A stretch of 64,000 nucleotides of DNA. Source: Leptolyngbya sp. SIO1E4 (GTDB lineage Bacteria; Cyanobacteriota; Cyanobacteriia; Phormidesmidales; Phormidesmidaceae). The position numbers were made by a program, and so were the translations under genes. The stretch is from positions 620,001 to 684,000 of the forward strand of contig JAAHFU020000003.1 in assembly GCA_010672825.2 (NCBI GenBank). Reading direction: 5' to 3'. Positions 9,142-18,357 of the stretch are shown here, in pieces. The notes under the pieces are model-generated. The model was not told the origin of the DNA. It made no database searches and saw only the letters and a list, made by a program, of their open reading frames with translations. Position 1 is the stretch's first letter; each line of letters opens with the position of its first letter.

Positions 9142-9155
9142 TGCCTTAAAAGGCA
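9142..9155. terminator. Small palindrome at the mtnA/cysteine synthase junction
   Basis: TGCCTT (9142-9147) and AAGGCA (9150-9155) form a short symmetric hairpin overlapping the cysteine synthase stop codon between two convergent genes. It could act on both strands, but the stem is only six pairs. Confidence 0.3.
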
Positions 9156-10141
9156 CTCGGCAGTAAACTATCTGCCCACAGTTCCTTTTCCTCCAGCCAT
9201 GCTTTGTTGAAGAGCCGAGATTGGTAGCGGGCACCGCTGTCGCAGAGAACCGTCACAATGGTATGACCCGGCCCCATTTGCTTAGCCAGTTTGACCGCAG
9301 CGCCCACATTAATGCCGACCGAGCCGCCCATAAATAAGCCGTCTTTGTGGAGTAATTGATACACCACTCGCAGCGCCTCATGATCATCCACCTGAATCGC
9401 ATCATCAGCGGGGGAACCGGCCATATTGGCCGTGACGCGACTATTGCCGATCCCTTCCGTGATGGAGTTGCCCGTTGTACTAATTTCACCGGTTTTAACG
9501 TAACTGTAGAGACCACTGCCCATTGGGTCAGCCACCACGCACTGCACCGCCGCTTTCTTTTCTTTCAAAAATAGAGCGGTTCCTGCATAGGTGCCTCCGG
9601 TACCGGTCGCAGCTACCCAGGCATCTACTCTGCCATCAGTTTGCGCCCAAATTTCAGGTCCAGTAGTTTCATAATGAGCGCGACGATTGGCCAAATTATC
9701 AAACTGATTTGCCCAAATCGCGTTGGGCAGCTCTTCCGCAATACGACCTGATAATTTCACATAGTTGTTAGGGTCTTTATACGGCACTGCGGGCACTGGC
9801 CTCACTTCAGCCCCCAGCGTACGCAGCAAATCCATCTTTTCCTGAGACTGGGTTTCTGGGATGACAATTAAGCACTTGTAACCCTTAGCATTACAAATGT
9901 GGGCTAAGCCAATGCCTGTATTGCCTGCTGTCCCTTCTACAACCGTCCCCCCAGCCTGGAGAATGCCCTTTTCTTCAGCATCTTTGACGATGTAGAGGGC
10001 GGCTCGGTCTTTTACAGACCCTCCAGGGTTTAGGAACTCCGCTTTGCCGAGAATTTCGCAGCCAGTTTGTTCGCTGAAGCTGTTTAGCCGAATCAGGGGG
10101 GTGTTGCCGACAGTACCGACAAAGCCGTGTTTGATATCCAT
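9146..10141 (-). CDS. cysK: Cysteine synthase (O-acetylserine sulfhydrylase)
   Basis: 331 residues of fold-type II PLP enzyme. The PLP lysine is in NPGGSVKDRAA (about residue 45), the substrate loop is VEGTAGNTGIGLA, the phosphate-binding loop is GTGGTYAG, and the C-terminal DSGARYQSRLFN is typical of the family. It makes cysteine from O-acetylserine and sulfide in the cytoplasm. The choice between CysK and CysM-type naming cannot be settled by eye. The insert EKKAAVQCVVADPMGSGLYSY is of the kind seen in cyanobacterial and cystathionine-synthase-like members. The ATG at 10141 gives the expected MDIKHGFVGTVGNTPLIRL start. Confidence 0.9.
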   Translation of the reverse strand: MDIKHGFVGTVGNTPLIRLNSFSEQTGCEILGKAEFLNPGGSVKDRAALYIVKDAEEKGILQAGGTVVEGTAGNTGIGLAHICNAKGYKCLIVIPETQSQEKMDLLRTLGAEVRPVPAVPYKDPNNYVKLSGRIAEELPNAIWANQFDNLANRRAHYETTGPEIWAQTDGRVDAWVAATGTGGTYAGTALFLKEKKAAVQCVVADPMGSGLYSYVKTGEISTTGNSITEGIGNSRVTANMAGSPADDAIQVDDHEALRVVYQLLHKDGLFMGGSVGINVGAAVKLAKQMGPGHTIVTVLCDSGARYQSRLFNKAWLEEKELWADSLLPSAF

Positions 10142-10320
10142 CCTGGGTTCTGAGGGTGAGAAACGAAATCACTACATTTGCTTATCCTAAGGGGTAACCG
10201 CCCCTTGCCGAGTACTCAAGGTCTCTACTGGGCAAATAGATAATACTCTTGATAAGTGAAGACAGCTGATTACCAGGCGTGTGCAATGCCCGATGACTTT
10301 GGGATTCTTCTGAAGTTTCC

Positions 10321-10530
10321 TCAATCATCGGGAAATTGCCAGCAGGAAATGGTTTCGACATTCGTGCTGCCACAGGTGCACTGCACCTGGTGAGACGAGG
10401 CCACCCACTCACGATCGCACTGGCGACAATGGCAAAACACATTGTTGTCATCGGCCTGTGTTAATCCAAACTGCCACTGGCGGAGTTCCTCGGGTTTAAA
10501 GTATGGCGAAGCGTTGTCAGGCATGCTCAA
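10321..10530 (-). CDS. Small zinc-ribbon-like protein, unknown function
   Basis: 69 residues. Two Cys pairs, CHCRQC and CTCGS about 17 residues apart, look like a zinc ribbon, placed after an acidic N-terminal part (PYFKPEELRQWQFGLTQADDNN). It ends CWQFPDD. No catalytic domain is present, so it may be a small nucleic-acid- or protein-binding factor, but this is only inference. The start is the ATG at 10530, with a second Met two codons in. It lies upstream of the cysteine synthase gene on the same strand with about 180 bp between them; no operon is evident. Confidence 0.55.
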   Translation of the reverse strand: MSMPDNASPYFKPEELRQWQFGLTQADDNNVFCHCRQCDREWVASSHQVQCTCGSTNVETISCWQFPDD

Positions 10531-10578
10531 ACTCTAGGGGGTGAACCAGGGGTATTTTAACGAACCCGTGGCTTTCCA

Positions 10579-10648
10579 GCCTTTTTTAGCTGAGTTAGGT
10601 ACATTCTGGTCGCGATAGGGGCTAGGGTTTGGGGTTTGGGGTCTAAGA
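10579..10648 (-). repeat. Heptad block with conserved tail, copy 1
   Basis: Heptads GCTAGGG, TTTGGGG, TTTGGGG, TCTAAGA occupy 10621-10648. Read on the minus strand, they continue into a tail (CCTATCGCGACCAG, then TGTACC, CTCAGCT, AAGGC) that resembles the tails at 16474, 57629 and 61242. Confidence 0.55.
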
Positions 10649-10784
10649 TCAGTACTTCATTAGCGTAAGAAACGCTGTATGGCGTCGTCGGTTGAGATGA
10701 CGCATCACCAGCGCAATACACCTGGCATGCTTCAATAACCGGTACATGCCAGGTGCATAACCATCTAACCCTGCCCCCCATAGG

Positions 10785-10814
10785 GATAGAGACGCGCCCT
10801 GGCGCGTCTCTATC
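10785..10814. terminator. 13-bp hairpin downstream of secA
   Basis: Perfect stem GATAGAGACGCGC (10785-10797) / GCGCGTCTCTATC (10802-10814) with a 4-nt loop, 11 bp after the secA stop on the minus strand. Its AGAGACGC core is shared with the hairpin at 20069, suggesting a repeated terminator family. Confidence 0.7.
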
Positions 10815-10825
10815 GAGCCTCTAAG

Positions 10826-13618
10826 TTAGCCAACTTCCTGAGAAGTTTTCACTTGGGGTTGGGCTTGGGGTTGGAACTGGAACAAGGTGTAGACAACGTT
10901 GCGCCGAATGCCCGTCATCATGTCGAGGAAGATTTCATAGCCCTCGCTCTTGTACTCGATCAGCGGATCTTTTTGACCGTAGCCACGCAAACCCACCGTT
11001 TCTCGCAGGGCATCCATCTGCTGTAAGTGCTCTCGCCAGAGGGTGTCGATCTGCTGCAGGATAAAGAATCGCTCAGCATCTCGCATCAGACCTGGCTTCA
11101 TCTGATCTACCTGAGCCTCCTTCATGTCGTAGGCGATGCGCACCTGCTCATGGAGAAAGGTTTTGATTTCGCCCACGGAGAGGTCTTCTAGCTGCTCCGG
11201 CTCTAGATCAGATAACAGGTAAACAAATTCTTTCACCTTGCCAACCATCTCGGGTAGCTTCCATTCCTCAGGTGGCAACTCAGGGTTGATATAGGCTTCC
11301 ACGATGTCATTCATGGTGCGCTCGGCATAGGAGATGACCAGCTCCTTTAGCTCCTGTCCTTCTAGCACCCGGCGACGCTCAGCATAAATAGCTCGACGCT
11401 GGTTGTTCATTACCTCGTCGTACTCGAAGACCTGCTTACGGGCGTCGTAGTAATAGGTTTCGACCTTTTTCTGCGCCCCTTCTAGAGACCGGGTTAACAT
11501 TCCCGACTCGATGGGCATGTCCTCTTCCACCCGGAACATATTCATCAACCCGGCGACGCGATCGCCCCCAAAGATCCGCAGCAGGTTATCTTCTAAACTC
11601 AGGAAAAAGCGAGTAGAACCGGGGTCTCCTTGCCGTCCAGCACGACCGCGCAGCTGGTTGTCTACCCGCCGCGATTCGTGACGCTCGGTACCAATCACGT
11701 GGAGGCCCCCTGACCCCACCACCTTGTCGTGTTCTTCCTTAGTGAAACGCTCATATTCATGGAGCACAAGGTTATACACCTCACGCAGCTTCTGAATCAC
11801 GAGGTCTTCAGTGGGCGCCTTTTCAGCGGCAACTGCCACCTTTTCTTCGGCTTCTAATTCCGGTAAGCTACGCTCACCATAGGTTTCTACAGCAAAATCC
11901 ACTGCCGCCTTCAGACGCTGCTCAGTGTCTGGAGAGAGTTCTGTGGGGAAGATATCAGGCGAAGCCTTCCAGGTTTTTACCTTCTTTTGATCCCCCCCAA
12001 ACCCCTGGGGACGGTTACGCGTTTTAGCGCCCGGAACGGCTGTGACCGTCAATTCATCTTCATCCTCGGGTTTAACGATACGAGGCATCAGATATTCCCG
12101 AGTTTTAAGACGGGCCATATAGTCGGCGTTCCCGCCGAGGATGATATCGGTCCCTCGTCCAGCCATGTTCGTGGCGATGGTCACAGCCCCACCCCGACCG
12201 GCCTGGGCTACGATCTCGGCCTCCCGCTCTACGTTTTCAGGTTTCGCATTTAGCAGGTTATGGGGAATGCCGCGCTCCGCCAACAGGGCAGCCAAGAGTT
12301 CCGACTTCTCTACGCTGGTGGTACCCACCAGGACAGGCCGACCTGTTTCGTGCATTTCTGAACATTCTTCGGCCACCGCTTTCCACTTAGCCGCTTCGGT
12401 CTTATAGACCACATCTGCCAGATCTTGACGCTGAGGCGGCTTGTTAGTGTCGATAACCGTGACTTCTAGCTCATAAATTTTCTCAAATTCTGGTTCTTCA
12501 GTTTTGGCTGTCCCTGTCATGCCTGACAGCTTGGGGTAGAGCAAGAAGAAGTTTTGGTAGGTAATACTGGCAAGGGTTTGGGTTTCTGGCTGAATTTCTG
12601 CCCGTTCCTTGGCTTCAATGGCTTGGTGCAGGCCGTCACTCCAGCGTCGCCCGGGCATCACACGCCCCGTAAACTCGTCGACAATGACCACTTCTCCATT
12701 GCGAACGATGTAGTTAACGTCCTTAATGAAGAGTTCCTTAGCTTTGACAGCATTAAAGATGTAATGCGCCCAGGGATCTTTAGGATCAAAGAGATCCTGT
12801 ACGCCCAACAGCTCCTCAGCCCGAATGAAGCCCTCGTCATTTAGCAATACATTGCGAGCCTTTTCATCGATTTCATAGTGGTCATCGCCGTTAAGCTGCC
12901 AGGCAACTTCTGCAGCTTGGGTGTACTTTTCCCCCGGGCGCTCCACCTGTCCTGAAATGATCAGGGGAGTACGCGCTTCATCAATCAAAATAGAGTCGAC
13001 TTCGTCGATCACGCAGAAATTGAAAGGGCGCTGCACAACATCTGCGATCGCTGTCGCCATATTGTCACGCAGGTAATCAAATCCAAATTCGCTGTTGGTT
13101 CCGTAGGTAATGTCACAGGCATAGTTTTTTTGGCGTTCAGAAGGGCTCATACCCTGCTGAATCAGGCCAACATTCAAGCCTAAAAAGCGGTGAATTTGCC
13201 CCATCCATTCAGCGTCTCGGCGAGCCAGGTAATCGTTCACAGTAACGATATGGACCCCTTTGCCTGTCAATGCGTTCAGATAAGAAGGAAGGGTCGCCAC
13301 CAGGGTTTTTCCTTCCCCAGTCTTCATCTCAGCAATTTGGCCTTCGTGGAGCACCATGCCACCGATAAGCTGCACGTCAAAATGGCGCATCCCTAAGACT
13401 CGTCGAGAAGCTTCTCGTACAACGGCAAAGGCTTCGGTAAGCAGGTCATCAAGTGCTTCCCCCTTTTCCAAGCGCTGTTTAAACTCGCCCGTCTTAGCGA
13501 CTAGATCGTCATCCGACAGAGGCTGGATATCTTCTTCCAGCAGATTAATTTCTACTACGTCGGGTTTGTAGCGCTTTAGCTTTCGAGCGTTTGGGTCACC
13601 AAGCAGGGCTTTCAGCAT
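10826..13618 (-). CDS. secA: Preprotein translocase ATPase SecA
   Basis: 930 residues. SecA pushes unfolded preproteins through SecYEG at the plasma and thylakoid membranes. Motifs in order: Walker [27 protein letters not shown], the DEAD-like box [18 protein letters not shown], the [21 protein letters not shown] region, and motif [22 protein letters not shown]. An insert around residues 530-590 ([20 protein letters not shown] region) is of the kind seen in cyanobacterial SecA. The C-terminus ends in [16 protein letters not shown] and lacks the Cys-rich SecB-binding zinc finger, consistent with the absence of SecB in cyanobacteria. The ATG at 13618 fits [17 protein letters not shown]. Confidence 0.97.
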   Translation of the reverse strand: MLKALLGDPNARKLKRYKPDVVEINLLEEDIQPLSDDDLVAKTGEFKQRLEKGEALDDLLTEAFAVVREASRRVLGMRHFDVQLIGGMVLHEGQIAEMKTGEGKTLVATLPSYLNALTGKGVHIVTVNDYLARRDAEWMGQIHRFLGLNVGLIQQGMSPSERQKNYACDITYGTNSEFGFDYLRDNMATAIADVVQRPFNFCVIDEVDSILIDEARTPLIISGQVERPGEKYTQAAEVAWQLNGDDHYEIDEKARNVLLNDEGFIRAEELLGVQDLFDPKDPWAHYIFNAVKAKELFIKDVNYIVRNGEVVIVDEFTGRVMPGRRWSDGLHQAIEAKERAEIQPETQTLASITYQNFFLLYPKLSGMTGTAKTEEPEFEKIYELEVTVIDTNKPPQRQDLADVVYKTEAAKWKAVAEECSEMHETGRPVLVGTTSVEKSELLAALLAERGIPHNLLNAKPENVEREAEIVAQAGRGGAVTIATNMAGRGTDIILGGNADYMARLKTREYLMPRIVKPEDEDELTVTAVPGAKTRNRPQGFGGDQKKVKTWKASPDIFPTELSPDTEQRLKAAVDFAVETYGERSLPELEAEEKVAVAAEKAPTEDLVIQKLREVYNLVLHEYERFTKEEHDKVVGSGGLHVIGTERHESRRVDNQLRGRAGRQGDPGSTRFFLSLEDNLLRIFGGDRVAGLMNMFRVEEDMPIESGMLTRSLEGAQKKVETYYYDARKQVFEYDEVMNNQRRAIYAERRRVLEGQELKELVISYAERTMNDIVEAYINPELPPEEWKLPEMVGKVKEFVYLLSDLEPEQLEDLSVGEIKTFLHEQVRIAYDMKEAQVDQMKPGLMRDAERFFILQQIDTLWREHLQQMDALRETVGLRGYGQKDPLIEYKSEGYEIFLDMMTGIRRNVVYTLFQFQPQAQPQVKTSQEVG

Positions 13619-14169
13619 ATGTCCGGAGACGATGGGTTGACAGAACCTTTAGTAAAACTAAAATATCAGCTATTCACAAGGGGGATCGCCACACCTGCTG
13701 AGGCTGAAATATTCCAGTTCACATCTATTGATCCTACCACCTGACTTTTATCGTTAGAAATTGCTGACTTTATTGCTATCTTTAATGCTGCTAGCAGCAC
13801 CAGTGTTTACAATAGACTCACTCTAAATGCAGTCAGCATTGACCTGTATTGACGAGCTGCTGAGTCCGATTGAGCCGATCTTTGAAATTGATTTGATGGC
13901 CCATTTCCCTGTCTCTGTTTTTGATGTTGTGGCGCAGAAGACGGTTGGGCTGCTGCAGGATCGGTTCGAGAGAGCACCCATCCCAGTATTCTTTCACGAT
14001 ATCCCCCGGTATTGCCATAGACCTAGCGGTTTGACTCGACGACGATGGAGCGTTTGATTCCATCTTCACGACTAAACACCCATCACGGTTCTCAAGTCAG
14101 CAACGACTCTCCGTTGAGGCGGGCTGCTTGTAGCGATTTGGCCTCTTAAAGTATTTACCTGGGATTACT
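13619..14169. other. 551-bp spacer between secA and the acetyltransferase gene
   Basis: This spacer must hold the secA promoter (minus strand) and the acetyltransferase promoter (plus strand). Overlapping ORFs of 76-78 codons are open on both strands at 13827-14069, but neither translation resembles a protein I recognise. The pattern could be a decayed gene. No RNA gene or repeat is evident. Confidence 0.4.
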
Positions 14170-14643
14170 ATGGACTGCCGCCACATTCAATTTCAATATT
14201 CTGATGCCCTGAGCGACGCTGATTTGAATCAGCTCTTAACCCTATTTCAAGCAGCTGCATTTTGGGCTAAGGATCGCCATAGGGACGACCTGAAATCTGC
14301 GATCACCCACAGCCATCCTGTCGTGACTGCTTGGGATGGCGATCATCTGATTGGCTTTGCTCGGGCAACTTCAGATGGCTGTTATCGCGCCACCATCTGG
14401 GATGTCGTTGTCCACCCCGCTTATCAAGGGGTGGGATTAGGCCGCAAACTTGTCGAAACCGTATTGGGGCATCCCCACATGAATCGGGTGGAGCGCGTGT
14501 ACTTGATGACCACCCACCAGCAGCGTTTTTATGAGTGCATCGGGTTTCAAAAAAACCAGACCACAACGATGGTGCTCTTTAATCAGACCATTGAGCCAGT
14601 GCCACATCTTGCTGGTGCTGAACGGCATCAAGAGAACGAGTAA
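14170..14643 (+). CDS. GNAT family N-acetyltransferase
   Basis: 157 residues with the GCN5-related fold. Motif A is WDVVVHPAYQGVGLGRKLVETVL (about residues 77-99) with the acetyl-CoA pyrophosphate loop QGVGLGR. It is followed by the beta-5 to alpha-4 segment VYLMTTHQQRFYECIGF. It transfers an acetyl group from acetyl-CoA to an amine; the substrate cannot be told from sequence. The length is normal for a single-domain member. The next gene, a histidine kinase, is convergent, so there is no operon to indicate a substrate. Confidence 0.85.
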   Translation: MDCRHIQFQYSDALSDADLNQLLTLFQAAAFWAKDRHRDDLKSAITHSHPVVTAWDGDHLIGFARATSDGCYRATIWDVVVHPAYQGVGLGRKLVETVLGHPHMNRVERVYLMTTHQQRFYECIGFQKNQTTTMVLFNQTIEPVPHLAGAERHQENE

Positions 14644-14715
14644 CTGCGCGCTAGGGAGACACGGGTTTCCTCTTCACACCGTCTAAACTGGCCATCGTCT
14701 GCTGTTTTGGTGCCC

Positions 14716-15495
14716 TTAGGTGCCATGGGTATGCCGCGTCAGCCGGCATTGCAAGCGTGTGAGGGTGGGCTTCGTCGAATTGGAGGTAGAGACCAGGGTG
14801 AGGGTACTGTCCATTGCTGTTAAGAGCGTTTCGACCATCCCCATTCGCAGACTGGTAGAAAGTGCATCATCGAGGTCAAACTCTTGCGGGGCGGGCAGCG
14901 ATGTGGATTCTTGCCAGCACTCTGCAGGACGATCGTCTTCGACCCAAATATGACAGCTATCGGGGGGGGCTTCAGGGTCGACAGACAGGCGAATGGGGCC
15001 TCGATCGCAGCTATCGATGGAAATCTCTATTAGGGTTACCAGCGCATTTTGTAACCAAATAGGATCAGCCCACACAGATAAGGTGTCGTCTGGGCACTCA
15101 ACTACAAGCCGTAGACTGCGATCGGCAGCTTGCAGATGCGTCATCTCTTTGACCTGATCAAAAATTTCAGCCAAGGGAATCGCCTGCATTACAGGGGTAA
15201 TGCGCCCAGTCTCAATTTTGGAAACCCGAATCAAGAAGTCTAAATACTCAAGTAGCTTCAGCGATGCCGCCTGGGCCTCTGCCACAAACTCTCGCTCTTC
15301 TTCAGGGTTATCACACAGCTCTTCTAAAATCATCTGTTGTAGGCTGATGATTTTGTTGAGAGGCGATCGCAGCTCATGGGCCGTCCGAGCCAAAAAACCG
15401 CCCTGAAATTGAGCCAGCTCTAAGGCGCGGCAGTAAGCAAGTTGGAGCTTTAAATCCGCTGCTTGAGAAGACTTTGCTCCGGTTAAATCTGCCAT
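14716..15495 (-). CDS. Histidine-kinase-like protein with degenerate ATPase domain
   Basis: 259 residues. A dimerisation/phosphoacceptor (HisKA) segment has its H-box as FLARTAHELRSPLNKI (His near residue 40). The ATPase half is reduced: the N-box position reads LQNALVTLIEISIDS instead of the usual Asn-rich motif, the G1 region is IWVEDDRPAE without clear DxGxG glycines, and the G2 region is weak (SLRMGMVETLL). There is no PAS, GAF, HAMP or membrane segment, so it is a short soluble protein. It may be a phosphotransfer or regulatory partner rather than an active kinase. The ATG at 15495 is preferred over the TTG at 15501. No response regulator is adjacent. Confidence 0.72.
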   Translation of the reverse strand: MADLTGAKSSQAADLKLQLAYCRALELAQFQGGFLARTAHELRSPLNKIISLQQMILEELCDNPEEEREFVAEAQAASLKLLEYLDFLIRVSKIETGRITPVMQAIPLAEIFDQVKEMTHLQAADRSLRLVVECPDDTLSVWADPIWLQNALVTLIEISIDSCDRGPIRLSVDPEAPPDSCHIWVEDDRPAECWQESTSLPAPQEFDLDDALSTSLRMGMVETLLTAMDSTLTLVSTSNSTKPTLTRLQCRLTRHTHGT

Positions 15496-15682
15496 AGTCA
15501 AGAGACACCAGAAGTTGCGCCCTTCAAGCCTATAACTTGTGGTCGGGGTTTGGCTTGGATGAAACCAACTATTACAAAAGGGGGAATTGGTTCACAGACT
15601 GGCAAAGCCAGCGTTTGCTCAGGGATATCTCGGAGATGCTCCCGTGAGTTAACGGGCAGTCGTTTGGCCAACCGGCTCCATT

Positions 15683-16300
15683 TTAAACGTCAATTTTCAC
15701 AGAGCCCTGTCGTAGCACCTCCCAAATGCCATCCTGCCAGCGAACAACCGTAGATGGAACCCCTGAGGCCGTAAGGTCGAAGTTGCCAATGTCGCTTTTC
15801 AGGGCGGCGATCGCCGCATCAGAGAGGGTTAGCACCTCCGGAAACTGGCGGGCAATTTCTGACATTTCTTCTAGCGGAAGCTGGCCAGAACGGTTCACGC
15901 TGGTGGTTGCCAATGGCCCGGTTTGGGCCAGCAGGTAGCGGGCCAGGGGGTGGTCAGGCACGCGAATGCCCAGGGTGCCCGTTTGCAGCGGGTTCATGGC
16001 AGGGGGGAGGCGATCGCTGGCAGGCAAAACCAGGGTTAAGGCGCCAGGCCAATAGCGATCGGTGATCTGTTGCCAGGAAGCGCGATCTGTTTCGCTGCCC
16101 ATCACATAGGGCAACAGGTCAGACAGCGTTGCCCCCATGAGAATCAGCGGCTTGTTTGCCGGGCGTTTTTTTGCCACATAAATGAGATGGCTTTGATCAG
16201 GGCGAGCCGCCAATGCCGGGACGGTGTCTGTTGGAAAACTCGCCAGCGCTTTTCCGGCACGCACTCGACTCACAAAATCCTGTAAAGAAACCTGGGGCAT
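15683..16300 (-). CDS. Sua5/YciO/YrdC family protein, probable L-threonylcarbamoyladenylate synthase
   Basis: 205 residues matching the single-domain YrdC fold. It has the early FPTDTVPALAARP motif, the KKRPANKPLILM nucleotide-site motif, and the LATTSVNRSGQLP segment. The family makes threonylcarbamoyl-AMP from threonine, bicarbonate and ATP for the t6A modification of ANN-decoding tRNAs. The long Sua5 C-terminal domain is absent, so it is the YrdC/TsaC-like short type. The paralogue YciO has an uncertain role, so tsaC is not asserted. The ATG at 16300 is well placed. Confidence 0.85.
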   Translation of the reverse strand: MPQVSLQDFVSRVRAGKALASFPTDTVPALAARPDQSHLIYVAKKRPANKPLILMGATLSDLLPYVMGSETDRASWQQITDRYWPGALTLVLPASDRLPPAMNPLQTGTLGIRVPDHPLARYLLAQTGPLATTSVNRSGQLPLEEMSEIARQFPEVLTLSDAAIAALKSDIGNFDLTASGVPSTVVRWQDGIWEVLRQGSVKIDV

Positions 16301-16464
16301 CAGTTTGGACTAAAACCTGGCAATATTGGGTCAAAGTCTTAGTGTAAAAGGCTGACTTCCCGGCTGCCTATTGAAGCTACGGGGGCATCTGCCTCAGCTC
16401 ACTCAATGCTCAGCCCCGATATCAGCCCCTATAGTAATGGGCATTCGGATCAAACCCGCCCTAG

Positions 16465-16520
16465 GCCCCGAACCCTATCTTGACCCAGATATCCTGCTTC
16501 TCAACTGAACACGGCCATAA
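16465..16520 (+). repeat. Heptad-linked repeat tail, copy 2
   Basis: GCCCCGAACCCTATCTTGACCCAG followed by ATCCTG and TCAACTGAAC..GGCCATAA (16491-16520). It aligns with the tails at 57629-57673 and 61242-61270. It ends just before the ribosome-binding site of the DUF790 gene. Confidence 0.55.
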
Positions 16521-16531
16521 ATGTCAGGCCC

Positions 16532-16546
16532 AGGAGGTGACCAACG
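16532..16546 (+). promoter_or_regulatory. Strong ribosome-binding site pointing to an ACG start
   Basis: AGGAGG at 16532-16537 is a near-perfect Shine-Dalgarno sequence. Six bases later comes ACG (16544-16546), the first codon of a reading that gives the expected DUF790 N-terminus (x-L-P-S-D-L-L). An in-frame TGA at 16538 rules out a longer start. The TTG at 16562 is too far from AGGAGG. Confidence 0.5.
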
Positions 16547-17761
16547 CTACCGTCAGATCTCTTGATTCACCGCCCTTACGGAGAATCCATTCAGCCCAAG
16601 CGATTAGCCATTACCCCCGAGAACCAGACAATTGCTCAGGAGCTTATCACCTTATTTCAGGCCCATCAGGGCGCATCTCAAGGGGAACTCAACCAGCAGT
16701 TGCAGATTGTAGAAGGAGAAGATACCGACTATCGAGTTAAACGAGGACTTGCACACATTTTGCGATCGGGCTTTAGCACTTTCGAGCCGGTAAGCCCCCT
16801 AGAACCCCCCATGCTGCGGGAACGGGTCTTTGCCTTAGCGAGCCGCACAGCACCAAGCCCAGAGGCGACCGATCAACATCTCCAGACTCTGGCGCTTCAG
16901 CTCAGTCAAGAACTCGAGCATGAGGTTGCCCCCGCCGAGGTGCAGCAGGGGCTTTACGCAGATTTGAAGGAAAACCATATTCTCATTGCCTTTGACCCAC
17001 CAACCCCAGACGCCTTACTGCATCGCTACAACCTCTCCCAGGTACAGGGAATTTTTTATAAGGCTAGCCAGGTCATACTCCAGGCCTATCGCAATGATCC
17101 GGGCGAATATAAGCTGCTGTTTCGGTATCTGAAGCTGTTTCGGCTCATGGCTTACATCGAAGGAGATGCCGATCAGGGGTTTACCGTCGCAATTGATGGG
17201 CCAACCAGTTTGTTTAAACCCAGCACCCGCTATGGACTGGACATGGCCAAGCTAATTCCGGCTATCCTGCACGTGACTCGCTGGAGCTTGACTGCGACCC
17301 TACATACTCGCGATCGCTATAGCCAGCAACCCAGAGAACGCCGCTTCACGCTGGCGGCAGACTGTGGCCTGGTCTCTCACTACCCCCCAGGCAAACCCTA
17401 CGACAGCATGATTGAGGAATCCTTCGCGAATCGCTGGCCCCATCATAAAACCGAGTGGCGTTTAGAGCGAGAAGTGGACCTTCTGCCCATTCCAGGCAGC
17501 GTCATGATTCCTGATTTTCGATTAGTGCATCCCGATGGACGCAGCTATCTCCTAGAAATTGTGGGGTACTGGCGCCCTGAATATTTGCGCAAAAAATTTG
17601 CCCAGGTGCGACGGGCAGCCTGTAACACGCTCATCTTGGCCGTGTCTGAACGGTTGAACCTTGACAAGGCGGGCATTCAAACAACGGATGTGCCCGCAAA
17701 AATTATCTGGTTCAAAAATAAACTCACCCCAAAAGCGGTGCTAGACTGCCTGGAACCGTAA
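16544..17761 (+). CDS. DUF790 family nuclease-like protein
   Basis: About 405 residues. The N-terminal half carries the DUF790 pattern (LPSDLLIHRPYGESIQPKRL, then LIAFDPPTPDALLHRYNLSQVQGIFYKA). The C-terminal third looks like a PD-(D/E)xK nuclease core: MIPDFRLVHPDGRSYLLEIVGYW with candidate active-site Asp and Glu, followed by a Lys-rich stretch. In archaea, members of this family (Bax1) partner the XPB helicase; whether a helicase partner exists here cannot be seen. The usual start call would be the TTG at 16562, but the ribosome-binding site and family N-terminus point to ACG at 16544. No helicase gene is adjacent. Confidence 0.75.
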   Translation, partial: TLPSDLLIHRPYGESIQPKRLAITPENQTIAQELITLFQAHQGASQGELNQQLQIVEGEDTDYRVKRGLAHILRSGFSTFEPVSPLEPPMLRERVFALASRTAPSPEATDQHLQTLALQLSQELEHEVAPAEVQQGLYADLKENHILIAFDPPTPDALLHRYNLSQVQGIFYKASQVILQAYRNDPGEYKLLFRYLKLFRLMAYIEGDADQGFTVAIDGPTSLFKPSTRYGLDMAKLIPAILHVTRWSLTATLHTRDRYSQQPRERRFTLAADCGLVSHYPPGKPYDSMIEESFANRWPHHKTEWRLEREVDLLPIPGSVMIPDFRLVHPDGRSYLLEIVGYWRPEYLRKKFAQVRRAACNTLILAVSERLNLDKAGIQTTDVPAKIIWFKNKLTPKAVLDCLEP

Positions 17762-17976
17762 AACAGAGATAGGATTGCCGCCAGCGTGGAGAGCTATCAT
17801 CACTAGGCGTTTGTGGAGTGATGGCCTCCAGAGTTTGGGGTCTCTATCAAATGCAGTCTGATTATGGAGGGTGACTGCAAGATTTTCTCTTCAGCGTGGA
17901 ACACTATATCTTAGGCGACGAAAGTTAGCCATAATACATACATTCAATTAAGAGTGCCTGGAGCTAGTTCAACGGT

Positions 17977-18345
17977 ATGAGCACCGTTCTGATTGTTGAT
18001 GACAGTTCAGCCCTGCGTGAGATGGTCTCAGGGTTGCTGGTCAAGGCTGGCATGACCATCTTGGAAGCAAAAGATGGGGCTGAGGCACAGAAAACAATGG
18101 CAGCTAGCCCCCCTGATTTAGTCGTACTCGATATCGTGATGCCCAATATGAATGGGTACGAACTTTGCCGATGGATTAAGAGTAATCCCAATACGCAAGA
18201 TGTCCCTGTCGTGATTTGCTCCTCCAAGGGGGAGGAATTTGATCGCTATTGGGGGATGAAGCAGGGGGCCGATGCCTATATCGCGAAGCCTTTTCGCCCG
18301 GATGAAATGGTAGAAACGGTGAAGCAGCTCCTTCGCAGTCGGTAA
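17977..18345 (+). CDS. Single-domain response regulator (CheY-like)
   Basis: 122 residues, a receiver domain only. The acidic pocket is Asp8-Asp9, the phosphoacceptor is Asp52 in LVVLDIVMPNMNG, the switch Ser is in VVICSSKGEE, and the conserved Lys is in AYIAKPFRPDE. Without an output domain it must signal by protein contact, as CheY, PilH and PixH-type proteins do in chemotaxis or twitching motility. The segment EEFDRYWGMKQGADAYIAKPF is typical of PilH/PixH-like cyanobacterial regulators. No kinase is adjacent, and the next gene is convergent. Partner and pathway are not defined. Confidence 0.88.
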   Translation: MSTVLIVDDSSALREMVSGLLVKAGMTILEAKDGAEAQKTMAASPPDLVVLDIVMPNMNGYELCRWIKSNPNTQDVPVVICSSKGEEFDRYWGMKQGADAYIAKPFRPDEMVETVKQLLRSR

Positions 18346-18357
18346 TCGTAGGATTGC

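Noticed and set aside
13827-14069. Overlapping 76- and 78-codon ORFs on both strands
   Set aside because: Neither translation shows a known motif or a ribosome-binding site; kept only as a note on the spacer.
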